A stretch of 64,000 bases of DNA. Source: Chitinophagaceae bacterium. GTDB lineage: Bacteria; Bacteroidota; Bacteroidia; Chitinophagales; Chitinophagaceae. Position numbers and translations under genes: made by a program. Positions 1 to 7,924 of this stretch are shown here, in pieces; position 1 is the stretch's first letter, and every line of letters begins with the position of its first letter. A model generated the notes under the pieces. The model saw only the letters and a program-made list of their open reading frames with translations. It ran no database searches and was not told the DNA's origin. The DNA lies in assembly GCA_019638615.1 (NCBI GenBank), contig JAHBTL010000023.1, positions 45,764 through 109,763 of the forward strand, given 5' to 3'.

Positions 1-248
1 TGTTCTATGGAGTTTACATCGCGTGGCTGCAGTCCGAAATAACCGTAAAACTGCCGTGCGCTTTGCAAAAAACCGGCGGTTCCCGCAGTTGATATAAAAG
101 TTACATCGGGAACATGCTCCTGGAATCCGTCAAACTGGTTGGCGGGCGGAGCGGGAGTTGGAGGCGTAACCACTCCACCGGTATTGGGCTGAATCCCAAT
201 TATTTGTGAACCTGCCGCGGCTTGTGTTCCTTTTGTTGTTTTACACAT
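1..248 (-). CDS. MCKTT-leader protein, partial (C-terminus off window)
   Basis: Only the first 82 codons lie in the window; the frame stays open to base 1. It begins MCKTTKGTQAAAG, followed by a proline-rich linker (TPPTPAPPANQ) and a segment reading VTFISTAGTAGFLQSARQFY. No signal peptide or lipobox is visible. The start is an ATG 13 bases after the stop of the upstream metalloprotease gene, so it is the fourth gene of the operon. The first five residues are identical to those of the two genes before it. The remaining sequence is not recognised, and function cannot be assigned from this fragment. Confidence 0.75.
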   Translation of the reverse strand, partial: MCKTTKGTQAAAGSQIIGIQPNTGGVVTPPTPAPPANQFDGFQEHVPDVTFISTAGTAGFLQSARQFYGYFGLQPRDVNSIE

Positions 249-261
249 ATACTACGTTCAT

Positions 262-1041
262 TCAGGGCGATAATATTTTTAACGTATCTCTTATAATATC
301 AATCTGGGCAACAGAAAACTGTGTTGTGCCGGGTTGATACGTCTCGTTCATAACTGTGCCACTATGATGAGTCAAAGAAAACATATGTCCCAGCTCATGC
401 TCTACAACGCTTTTAAACTTGTCTGCCCCCGAGCTCCATCCCGTGATATTCTTAAGTACCGCGTCTGCTTTTATAATTCCCAGTTTCCTGCAGAATTTTC
501 CCAGGTAATAATTGCCTGCAAAACCAAATCCTAAAACATTCTCAGCGCTCCAATCTTCTTCTATACCCTTATATACATCCCGTGTAGGAACGAGGGTCTG
601 AGCAGAAGGGTCATCCTCTATTTTCCTAAGCCATATATAAGAAGCTACCTGGTGTTTCTCCATTAAACGCTGTATCTCGTCTGCAGAAGTACTATTCGCC
701 GACAATCCGGGAGTATTAAAAACATAGAAAGGGAAATCCATCCTACCCATTCTCTGGATTTCATCACCTGCAGGACTGAAAGATTTATAGGTGACTTCAA
801 AAGTATATAGCGCTAAATCGTTTGACAGATCCGGAGATAACCCGGGCATATCTTTCAAACTATTATAAAAATTCTGAACTCCCATCAACGCAGCCTTTAA
901 ATCATTTCTGCCATCAATTATTTTTTTGGGATCATAGATTGCTACTTTCACTTTCTTACCTGCTACCTCCTCGGCGCATTGAGGAAAGATTCTTCGTACC
1001 CTGTCTGCCGAAGCTGTATTATTAGTTGTTGTTTTACACAT
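262..1041 (-). CDS. MCKTT-leader metzincin-type zinc metalloprotease
   Basis: This 259-residue protein carries a zinc protease signature HELGHMFSLTHH near residue 216, matching HExxHxxxxxH, with a following TVMN that fits the Met-turn of metzincins. Three histidines should bind zinc and the glutamate should activate water. It starts MCKTTTNNTASAD, sharing its first five residues with both flanking genes, and has no hydrophobic signal peptide, so it is either cytoplasmic or leaves the cell by a non-Sec route. It lies 13 bases from each neighbour in a co-directional operon. The upstream two thirds match no family I can name. The archaemetzincin family is the nearest relative by motif, but substrate is unknown. 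Confidence 0.8.
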   Translation of the reverse strand: MCKTTTNNTASADRVRRIFPQCAEEVAGKKVKVAIYDPKKIIDGRNDLKAALMGVQNFYNSLKDMPGLSPDLSNDLALYTFEVTYKSFSPAGDEIQRMGRMDFPFYVFNTPGLSANSTSADEIQRLMEKHQVASYIWLRKIEDDPSAQTLVPTRDVYKGIEEDWSAENVLGFGFAGNYYLGKFCRKLGIIKADAVLKNITGWSSGADKFKSVVEHELGHMFSLTHHSGTVMNETYQPGTTQFSVAQIDIIRDTLKILSP

Positions 1042-1054
1042 ATCATTTTCTGTT

Positions 1055-2263
1055 TCACGGATGACCTGCAGCTACTACATTGGCCAATGCCACAGCCAGG
1101 TCTTTTAATCTTTGTTTGGATGGCGCCCTGGAACACCCGATCGCATATCTCAACATTCCGGCATCCGTATCTTCTGACAAATAAGCGGCTTCACTGAAAT
1201 TAGCTCCGAACACGCCTACTTTGGCAAAACACTGGGTGATCACTCTTCCCTTCTTCTCCAATTCATCTCTTATCCAGCTTGTATTATACTCTTTGTCCCA
1301 TAGCTCGTCTGCCACTATCCGGTCCATTACCATCAACATTTCCTGCGATGTTTCGGCATCTGCCAGCTTTCGTTTTATCAGCAGCGCCATAAACCTGGCA
1401 AGCACTTCGGCATTTCCGCCTTGAGTAGTGATCTTTTGCGGATTGTTGTTTTTAAAATCATTTTCAAAGGACGTTCCCGCATAGTTACCGCTTAGCCATA
1501 GCCCGCCTATAGTTGTTGAGTTCTCGTCGAAAAAGCCGGCTGCCGACATGCAACCATTCACAAACTGAAAACCGAGCGCATTGATGCAGGAACCTGCCGC
1601 ATTATTGTCTGACCAGCCGATCATCAGCTCCAGGCGGTCTCTGAAACCAAGCCCATTGATAACGTTCAACGACTTTCCGTGTTGATCCGCTACGTTGAGC
1701 AACGACTCTCCCCTGGCGGGCTCCGAGTAGTCAAAGTCAGATGTAAAATCTATCTCCCATTCACCATTTCCTTTTTTTGTTGCATTGAAAATTGTATGCA
1801 GGTCGGGCGGCCAGGCATGTCCCGAAAATTTCCCGGGATATTTCTGCGCAGCACCTACCCAGCTTATCTTCAACCCGTCGAACAAAGCATTTTTATCCGT
1901 AGCATTTACTCCTTTTGCATTTTCACGAACGGTTTTCCGCAGCCAGAAAGCTGCAAACAATACCGCAATTTTGGCAGTACTGGCAATGAAGGTGTGCTTT
2001 GTATCATTATGCCCCAAATAAACAGGAGCCGATCCGGTAACATCAAGCAGGGCAAAACGGAGATCCTTGAATTTTGCATTTGCCTTAACTGTATTAAATG
2101 TACCTGTCATTATCTGCGACGGTACACCATTTATTACAAAAGTTTGTACCGGTGGAAATAACCCGGGAGGGGGCTGCGAAGGAGCCGGTTGCTTCTGAAT
2201 TTGTATCAGCTCTTTTTCGCCCGGCGATGCGGTTTGTGTTGCCCTGTTGGTTGTTTTGCACAT
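1055..2263 (-). CDS. MCKTT-leader serine beta-lactamase-fold hydrolase
   Basis: This 402-residue protein has three motifs in the order of class A beta-lactamases and DD-peptidases: STAK (SxxK) near residue 95 within a hydrophobic helix, SDN near residue 218, and KVG near residue 347 where KTG would be expected. The sequence therefore fits a serine acyl-enzyme fold acting on a peptide, ester or beta-lactam-like bond. It begins MCKTTNRATQTASPGEK, then has a proline/glutamine linker, with no signal peptide. Known relatives of this fold are normally periplasmic, so the missing leader is odd. It sits 31 bases downstream of the PKD-like gene and 13 bases upstream of the metalloprotease gene. True beta-lactamase activity is not implied. 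Confidence 0.7.
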   Translation of the reverse strand: MCKTTNRATQTASPGEKELIQIQKQPAPSQPPPGLFPPVQTFVINGVPSQIMTGTFNTVKANAKFKDLRFALLDVTGSAPVYLGHNDTKHTFIASTAKIAVLFAAFWLRKTVRENAKGVNATDKNALFDGLKISWVGAAQKYPGKFSGHAWPPDLHTIFNATKKGNGEWEIDFTSDFDYSEPARGESLLNVADQHGKSLNVINGLGFRDRLELMIGWSDNNAAGSCINALGFQFVNGCMSAAGFFDENSTTIGGLWLSGNYAGTSFENDFKNNNPQKITTQGGNAEVLARFMALLIKRKLADAETSQEMLMVMDRIVADELWDKEYNTSWIRDELEKKGRVITQCFAKVGVFGANFSEAAYLSEDTDAGMLRYAIGCSRAPSKQRLKDLAVALANVVAAGHP

Positions 2264-2294
2264 AAAGGAATAAAATCAAATCTGAAAAAGGGCA

Positions 2295-3278
2295 TTAAGC
2301 CGTTGCTATCGGACCTTCTTTGTAATGCCTGCTGATCCAGTGCGCTCTTGTTCCATTCATTCCTGCAAGCACATCATTAAAGTTGGCCCCGCCGAAATAC
2401 CGGTTCCTTAGCTCCTCCAATATCCTTCCGCATTGGCTAATGTTACTTTTAGGAAAACGAACAAGATTGAACAGATCAATTTTTTTATTATCACCAAGAG
2501 CCGCTAAAGCCTCCCGTAACTCCTGGTCTGCTGAGGCTCTTATGCTGCTTGGCTCAGGTAATTCCGTCCAGGGCAACCCACCCGGTAAAACCATGGCATG
2601 CAATGCCAACCGTATCCTGCATACACCGGCACCTTCTGCAGCCAGGGCTACAAAATCTCCCGCATCTTCATTAAGCGATGCCGCCAGCTCATCTAAGTGC
2701 GCCTTTCGTTGTTGTATATTTTGCTGCAATGCCCCCTCCGACACCATACTGAAAACAAATCTTTTAAAACCATCACCGGTTTCAGGTGTTTGCAGGACTA
2801 CCTGCTGGTAATAGGGATTGTGGTCATTCACCAATTCCCTGGCAACATCAAGATTGCCTATGCCCGGCCCCGGAGTTTCAGCGGCTGTTGCGATTAATGC
2901 TTCCAGTTCTGCGTTCAATTGCACTATCTCCTGGTTGAGTGTAATACCGGATTTGACTGAATTGTCTGCTCCTTTCACTTTTACAGCAACAGTTAACGCT
3001 CCTGTTGCCTGCGGGATGTAAGTAAATTCCCCAACCGGGGTTGTTTCGGTAACCACAGGAGTTCCATTTTCACTGAATGTCCATTCATACGATGAAGCGG
3101 CATTTGCTGTAGCTGTATCTGTAACAAATACAACATAGGTATTCTGCCTGTTAATAACGAGGGGTGACCTTATATAAGAAACGATCACTGCATTGTTTTC
3201 CTGCGCCTGGGCGCTTTCTCCCAGGTCGTTGGCTGTGAATCCGTCAGGAAGCCGGCTTTCTGTTTTACGAGCAGGCAT
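2295..3278 (-). CDS. protein with Ig/PKD-like domain and helical C-terminus
   Basis: This 327-residue protein opens the operon. Residues about 35-105 have the alternating strand pattern and SYEWTFSENG core of a PKD or Ig-like beta-sandwich. A helical middle follows (ELEALIATAAETPG onward), then a C-terminal segment rich in aromatic and charged residues. There is no signal peptide, although PKD domains are usually extracellular. Unlike the next three genes it starts MPARKTES, not MCKTT. A TAnnTTTG promoter box lies 43 bases upstream of the ATG. No enzymatic motif is visible; a structural, adaptor or carrier role for the following hydrolases is only inferred from context. Confidence 0.7.
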   Translation of the reverse strand: MPARKTESRLPDGFTANDLGESAQAQENNAVIVSYIRSPLVINRQNTYVVFVTDTATANAASSYEWTFSENGTPVVTETTPVGEFTYIPQATGALTVAVKVKGADNSVKSGITLNQEIVQLNAELEALIATAAETPGPGIGNLDVARELVNDHNPYYQQVVLQTPETGDGFKRFVFSMVSEGALQQNIQQRKAHLDELAASLNEDAGDFVALAAEGAGVCRIRLALHAMVLPGGLPWTELPEPSSIRASADQELREALAALGDNKKIDLFNLVRFPKSNISQCGRILEELRNRYFGGANFNDVLAGMNGTRAHWISRHYKEGPIATA

Positions 3279-3321
3279 GGGTATCCCGTTTGATTATTAA
3301 TCAAAAAAATTAGCGTGCAGA

Positions 3322-3329
3322 CAAATATA
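3322..3329 (-). promoter_or_regulatory. probable -7 promoter box of the MCKTT operon
   Basis: On the minus strand this reads TATATTTG, an exact match to the Bacteroidota TAnnTTTG box, 43 bases before the ATG of the PKD-like gene. A convincing -33 TTTG at the usual 18-20 base spacing is not visible. Confidence 0.5.
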
Positions 3330-3599
3330 TCCGCACCCGGTTCACAATAGAAGGCTTTGACCAGGCCCTTTAATGAGAACATATTACACTCAGGAATTTC
3401 AGCATGGATTAAAACAGGAGATTAACATAGATGCTTTCTTTCATCACTTTGGGGAGGGGAACATGCTTCGGGCAGGAGACTGATGATCATGCAATCAAAC
3501 ATAGACAATCATTAACCTGCCAACAAGATAATACTTAATAACCAGAAATTATAATAGTGCGAAAAATTTTTTTTATCGGACTGGCAACCTAAGAATTTC

Positions 3600-3712
3600 G
3601 GGATGTGTTTTGAATTTGTGGTTGCAGGTTCGGGTTTATGGTTAACAAAACCAGAAACAAAAAACTATAAACCGATTTCTGATTTGTTGATTTTTGATTT
3701 GAGATTTGATAT
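3600..3712. repeat. intergenic word-mosaic repeat (target site of the IS)
   Basis: The segment is built of short near-repeated words such as AACTATAAACC, TTGTGGTTGCAGG and TTTGATTTGAGATTTG. The same words recur in ten other intergenic gaps of this window. The IS4-family element has inserted into it, and the mosaic resumes at 5026. The remaining DNA between 3279 and 3600 shows nothing besides the promoter box. Confidence 0.6.
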
Positions 3713-5025
3713 CATTAGTGTCCGGTTAAATTAGGTTGATTTTCAATTGAGTATAATTTTGTTCTTTGACATCTTGGGATAAAGAGTTTTCAAAAAGTTG
3801 CCTTAAAGGTGTTTTATCTAAAAGAGATACATTCAACACCTGTAAGATTTCATAGGTTGATTGTTTCAACCTCAACTTGCTTTTGATAATTGCTACCATC
3901 GTGTAGGTAATGATAGCAATGTAGACTTGTATTTTCACTGCGTTAGCAGAAGTGCCCCAAAAGGATTTTATTTTGAGGTGTTGCTTGATCCATTTGAAAA
4001 ACAGTTCTATTCTCCATCTATACTTATACAACATAGCGATTTCGATAGCAGGAAGTGTAAGGTTATTGGACAGAAAGACAAACGTTCTGTTTTGCTCAGC
4101 ATCATAAAATTTTATCCTCCGAAATTGCTTCGGGTAGGATTTGTAAGAGTAATGACCCGTAAGTATTACCCGCTGATCACACATCACGCCTTTCAATTTG
4201 TCTGGCTTTGAAGATGATATTCGTTTCAGCTTAGTATTACTCTTGGCCCTGGTGACAAAAAAGGCTTCATGCTGGTCAATAATGTAAAGTCTTTCAAAGT
4301 CAACGTAGCCGCGGTCCATGATGTAGTATCCATCAGTTTCGTAAACAAGTTTATCCAATCCATTTATATCGTGCACGCTTGCAGCAGTAATATGTATGAA
4401 AACAGGAATGGAGGTCTTTACATCAAACAACGTGTGCAGTTTGATAGCGGCTTTAGCTTTTCGGAAAGTAGCCCACCAGAATATATTTAAGCATAAATCT
4501 ATCACAGTGCTATCAAAAGCATATACGTTTCCCTGAACAGACAAATCAAAATCGCTATCAGGTATGCAGCATTTACGGGCTTCGGCAATCATTTCATAAG
4601 CAAACATCTCAAAGATCCGATAGTCCCTTTTCTCATTGGCCTCAGCAAGATTAGACCGGGATATACGTTTTCCTAATCCTAAATGATAATGCTTTGGCTG
4701 ATGTGCATTTATGCAAACAAGTAAGTCTCTGAGACTATCGCGGTTAGTTAATTGTCCAAACATCATACACAACAGTTGGTTCCAGCACGTAAAATGTTTT
4801 ACCCACTTATCGCCTTGATATTTACGTACACAACGATCAAATATTCTGGCGGGAAGAAAGGTAATTGCTTGCGCAAAGACATATTTGCCTTGATTCATAA
4901 CTATGCTGATTTTCAGTAAGTTATAAAATGGCTCATTTCAAATCGTCACCAAACTAAATTTTGATCAAACCTTTATCCAATAAGACTTTCAAAGAACTAA
5001 TATTATTTTTTACCGGACACTAATG
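3713..5025 (-). mobile_element. IS4-family insertion sequence, apparently complete
   Basis: The element is 1313 bp with perfect 14-bp terminal inverted repeats, CATTAGTGTCCGGT at the left and its complement at the right, followed by a mismatch and three more paired bases. It is flanked by the direct repeat ATTTGATAT at 3704-3712 and 5026-5034, consistent with a 9-bp target duplication. A 10-bp duplication GATTTGATAT also fits if the right end is placed one base earlier. It contains a single intact transposase gene, so it may still be active. The target was an intergenic mosaic repeat, so no gene was broken. Confidence 0.88.
3726..4898 (-). CDS. IS4-family DDE transposase
   Basis: This 390-residue transposase moves the surrounding element. 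Its N-terminal part (residues about 1-75) resembles the DUF4372-type domain common in Bacteroidota IS4 elements. The catalytic DDE fold follows: first aspartate in AFDSTVIDL, second in MDRGYVDFE, and the glutamate in the IS4 signature Y(2)R(3)E(6)K, visible as YKYRWRIELFFKWIK near residue 295. The frame is uninterrupted and full length for the family. The stop lies 13 bases inside the left end. No passenger gene is present. Confidence 0.93.
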   Translation of the reverse strand: MNQGKYVFAQAITFLPARIFDRCVRKYQGDKWVKHFTCWNQLLCMMFGQLTNRDSLRDLLVCINAHQPKHYHLGLGKRISRSNLAEANEKRDYRIFEMFAYEMIAEARKCCIPDSDFDLSVQGNVYAFDSTVIDLCLNIFWWATFRKAKAAIKLHTLFDVKTSIPVFIHITAASVHDINGLDKLVYETDGYYIMDRGYVDFERLYIIDQHEAFFVTRAKSNTKLKRISSSKPDKLKGVMCDQRVILTGHYSYKSYPKQFRRIKFYDAEQNRTFVFLSNNLTLPAIEIAMLYKYRWRIELFFKWIKQHLKIKSFWGTSANAVKIQVYIAIITYTMVAIIKSKLRLKQSTYEILQVLNVSLLDKTPLRQLFENSLSQDVKEQNYTQLKINLI

Positions 5026-5148
5026 ATTTGATATGACTATAAACTATGAACCCAAAACGATAAACATTCCATCCATTGTCCACCGTCAACTATCCACTGT
5101 CCATTACCTGAAAGCTGACTGCTGATGGCCCATTGGTAACCTCTTCTC
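5026..5148. repeat. intergenic word-mosaic repeat, right of the IS
   Basis: This segment continues the pre-insertion sequence. It contains ACTATAAACTATGAACC, then a CCATTGTCCACCGTC / CTATCCACTGTCCATT run and AAGCTGACTGCTGATGG. These belong to the same word families as the other mosaic gaps. No gene or promoter box is visible. Confidence 0.55.
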
Positions 5149-5149
5149 A

Positions 5150-6577
5150 TCAGCATTCCTTCAATCCCAACGGAATATTCACCGCCAGTCCGCCTTCTGA
5201 AGTTTCTTTGTATTTATGATTCATGTCAATCGCCGTGTCCCACATGGTCTTTACAACGGCATCGAGCGATACCTTGGCAAAGTCAGGCGTGCTTTGCAAT
5301 GCGAGCTGCGATGCGGTAATCGCCTTGATGGCGCCCATGGTATTTCTTTCGATACAGGGTACCTGCACCAACCCGGCTATAGGATCGCAGGTTAAGCCCA
5401 GGTGGTGCTCCATCGCGATCTCTGCCGCCATCAATACCTGTCGCTGGGTTCCGCCCATTGCCTCCGTGAGGGCCCCTGCCGCCATGGCCGACGATACGCC
5501 TATTTCTGCCTGGCATCCGCCCATCGCCGCAGAAATGGTTGCGCCCTTTTTAAAAATACTCCCTATTTCGGAAGCGGTCAATAAAAAAGCACTGATCCTG
5601 TCGTCGCTGTCTCCATCACAAAAAATGATATAGTACATCAGCACAGCGGGTATTACACCGGCAGCTCCGTTGGTAGGGGCAGTTACTACCCTTCCAAACG
5701 AGGCATTCTGTTCATTTACCGCCAATGCAAAACAACTCACCCAATCAAGCGTATATTTAAAATCATTCCCTCCCGCACGGATCACTTTTTTCCATTCCCC
5801 GTAATGATGATATACTGATTCCCCGGTTAGTTTTTTATTCAAAGCGGCTGCCCTGCGCTTTACATTTAATCCTCCCGGCAGCACGCCTGTTGAATGACAA
5901 CCACTGTAAACGCAATCTCGCATTACAGAGAATATCCGCATCAGGCCCATCTTTGTTTCCCCCTCCGGACGCCAGGCGTTTTCGTTTTCAGCAACAACTT
6001 CGGGTATGCTCAACCCGGTTTTCCTGCACCAATGTAAAAGATCCGAAGCCGTATTGATGGGAAAAGACAATTGAACGAATGATTGAACACCGCTATCTTC
6101 ACCCTCCTGCTTTACAAAACCTCCTCCCACGGAATAATACGTTTCCGAGAATTGTTCTCCGTTGGCAAGCGTTACCAGAAAGCTTAATGCGTTTGGATGA
6201 AAGGGAAGCGATTCGTTTACCAGGAATACAATATCCGCAGCGGGGTCAAATTGAATCTCGACTGTATGCTGCAATTTAATTTTTAGTCCCCCGGATATGG
6301 CAAGTATTTTACTTTGTATTTCATCTACCACACATGTTTCCGGGTCTTCACCGCACAAGCCCAGTTGAACGGCAATATCCGTTCCATGCCCTTTTCCTGT
6401 TTTTGCCAGCGATCCGTATAGCAATACCTTTAATTGCACCACACTTTGCAGAAGATGCAAGCCTGACAGCTTACGGGTAAACAATTGCGCAGCACGCCAG
6501 GGACCGAGGGTATGCGAGCTGGAGGGCCCTACCCCTATCTTAAACATGTCAAATACAGAAATGGCCTCGTGTGGCAA
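5150..6577 (-). CDS. sdaA: L-serine ammonia-lyase (iron-sulfur type, single chain)
   Basis: The enzyme deaminates L-serine to pyruvate and ammonia in the cytoplasm. At 475 residues it is the fused single-chain form with beta domain first and alpha domain second. The N-terminal [12 protein letters not shown] motif and [10 protein letters not shown] are family hallmarks. The [4Fe-4S] cysteines are visible in [17 protein letters not shown] and QVPCIERN, all in the C-terminal half. The start is the ATG giving [15 protein letters not shown]. The FKBP gene lies upstream on the same strand but a terminator hairpin separates them, so it is probably transcribed alone. Confidence 0.95.
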   Translation of the reverse strand: MPHEAISVFDMFKIGVGPSSSHTLGPWRAAQLFTRKLSGLHLLQSVVQLKVLLYGSLAKTGKGHGTDIAVQLGLCGEDPETCVVDEIQSKILAISGGLKIKLQHTVEIQFDPAADIVFLVNESLPFHPNALSFLVTLANGEQFSETYYSVGGGFVKQEGEDSGVQSFVQLSFPINTASDLLHWCRKTGLSIPEVVAENENAWRPEGETKMGLMRIFSVMRDCVYSGCHSTGVLPGGLNVKRRAAALNKKLTGESVYHHYGEWKKVIRAGGNDFKYTLDWVSCFALAVNEQNASFGRVVTAPTNGAAGVIPAVLMYYIIFCDGDSDDRISAFLLTASEIGSIFKKGATISAAMGGCQAEIGVSSAMAAGALTEAMGGTQRQVLMAAEIAMEHHLGLTCDPIAGLVQVPCIERNTMGAIKAITASQLALQSTPDFAKVSLDAVVKTMWDTAIDMNHKYKETSEGGLAVNIPLGLKEC

Positions 6578-6603
6578 TTGAAAAAGATTTATCCATAAAG
6601 TTA

Positions 6604-6635
6604 AAAGCTTTGGTATTAGGAAACACCAAAGCTTT
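6604..6635 (-). terminator. hairpin terminator after the FKBP gene
   Basis: A perfect 11-bp stem, AAAGCTTTGGT with ACCAAAGCTTT, encloses a 10-base loop. On the minus strand it is followed by a short T-rich stretch. It lies between the FKBP stop and the serine dehydratase start. Confidence 0.65.
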
Positions 6636-6665
6636 ACTTAAAGTAATATTTTTCCGAACCTGCTG

Positions 6666-7187
6666 CTATTGCACTTCGTCCAGCGCCAGCTCAAAAATAA
6701 GGGTTGAATTGCGGGGAATGACCACTTCACCGGTATTGGGATCTTTTCTTTCTGTATCGCCATACCCCAGGTAAGGAGGAATATACAGCTTCATTTTCCC
6801 TCCGCCGCCTTTGATGAATTTTAACCCTTTTTGCCAGCCCACTATTAAATCGCCCAATGTGAACACACTCGGCGTGCTCATCGCATCAGCAAACACATTA
6901 TCGTTGGTAAGCCAGCCCTTATACCTGAAAGTAACCACGGAACATACATTGGGCGAAACAGTAGTACCGGGAGATTCAACTTTATAAAAAATGCCGGAAG
7001 TTGAATCTAAGGTAACCTCGTCAATAAGACCTTTATCTGTCAGGTAAGTCTTTATTTTGTTCACCTGTGAATCAGGCGCTTTCCTGGTGGATTCGGTAAA
7101 CGGGCAGCCGGGATCTTTACTTTTTAAACACCCTGAAAATATAATTCCTGCAACAAGCGCAAATAAACCAAACAAAATCTTATTCAT
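6666..7187 (-). CDS. FKBP-type peptidyl-prolyl isomerase lipoprotein
   Basis: This 173-residue protein has a type II signal peptide ending in the lipobox FSGC at about residues 17-20, so it should be anchored in the cell envelope. The FKBP domain covers residues about 75-172, with GWQKGLKFIKGGGG, IPPYLGYG and the terminal STLIFELAL typical of the fold. It would catalyse cis-trans isomerisation of prolyl bonds during folding of exported proteins. It is monocistronic, with a terminator hairpin downstream. Active-site aromatic residues look partly conserved, and catalytic strength cannot be judged. Confidence 0.9.
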   Translation of the reverse strand: MNKILFGLFALVAGIIFSGCLKSKDPGCPFTESTRKAPDSQVNKIKTYLTDKGLIDEVTLDSTSGIFYKVESPGTTVSPNVCSVVTFRYKGWLTNDNVFADAMSTPSVFTLGDLIVGWQKGLKFIKGGGGKMKLYIPPYLGYGDTERKDPNTGEVVIPRNSTLIFELALDEVQ

Positions 7188-7245
7188 AACTTAAATTCTA
7201 TATTTTACATCACTGAGTTCATATCGATAAAAAACGTTGCATCCG

Positions 7246-7569
7246 CTACATTTCATTTTCACCGCTTTCAGCTTTCGACTTCAATTCCAGGTAACGTTGT
7301 TCATTCATTTCCCAACGATGCCGTTTATTAAATATTGCAAAAAAAACAGCAATAATAATTGCCGCACTGATCAATACAGCCGGGTTGAACTGTGCACGTC
7401 CTACCATATCGGCTCTTTTATACCAGCCCGATATGAAATTAATCAATATGGGAAGTGTAAATATCAAACCCAATGGCAATCCGATCAGCAATTGCCGGAA
7501 CGTCCGCTTTTCCTTCAGCCGGTTTTGTTCCCAATATATCATAAAAGACTTTTCCTCATCGGTTAACAT
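7246..7569 (-). CDS. small two-TM membrane protein, unknown function
   Basis: A 107-residue protein with two hydrophobic segments: residues about 25-46 (LLIGLPLGLIFTLPILINFI) and about 65-82 (VLISAAIIIAVFFAIF). They are separated by a short charged loop and followed by a charged, probably helical tail (RHRWEMNEQRYLELKSKAE). The ATG at 7569 is preferred, although a GTG two codons upstream is in frame. The neighbour FKBP gene lies 59 bases downstream on the same strand. I do not recognise the family. Composition and topology look like a genuine conserved membrane protein. Confidence 0.7.
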   Translation of the reverse strand: MLTDEEKSFMIYWEQNRLKEKRTFRQLLIGLPLGLIFTLPILINFISGWYKRADMVGRAQFNPAVLISAAIIIAVFFAIFNKRHRWEMNEQRYLELKSKAESGENEM

Positions 7570-7664
7570 ACACACGGGTATTATTGAGAGTGCAAATATA
7601 GATGATATAAGCCAACCGCTGTGTTTACGCGCTTTCTGTGTTCTACAATACTTTCACGCCATAG

Positions 7665-7770
7665 CAACAGGCCGCTTTTGCGCGGAATGGGTAGCACCTA
7701 TGGTGCATGAGGACGTATTGTTATTATTTTTACCAACAGGTAGCCTCCATGAGGCATCATAACAACCTGC
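7665..7770. repeat. two-hairpin intergenic repeat, copy 1
   Basis: The unit contains GGGTAGCACCTATGGTGCA (stem GCACC/GGTGC) and, about 45 bases on, GGTAGCCTCCATGAGGCAT (stem GCCTC/GAGGC). A second copy with the same order and flanks lies at 20229-20350. The rest of the 7570-7924 gap holds a near-palindrome TTGCCCCGCCGCGGCGGGCA at 7775-7794 and no gene. Confidence 0.7.
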
Positions 7771-7924
7771 CTTTTGCCCCGCCGCGGCGGGCAATCCGTT
7801 TGTAACCACTGACAGACTCACCTGTTTGCTGCTGTATAAAACTTATAATCAATTAATTTTGAGTTTTTTGTAACTTACGCTCTCATTTTAACGGTATATT
7901 CTTTCTTTATTAAAAGAACGAACA

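Noticed and set aside
3185-3382. 65-codon minus-strand frame over the start of the PKD-like gene
   Set aside because: It overlaps the promoter and start of a better-supported gene in another frame and has no family pattern.
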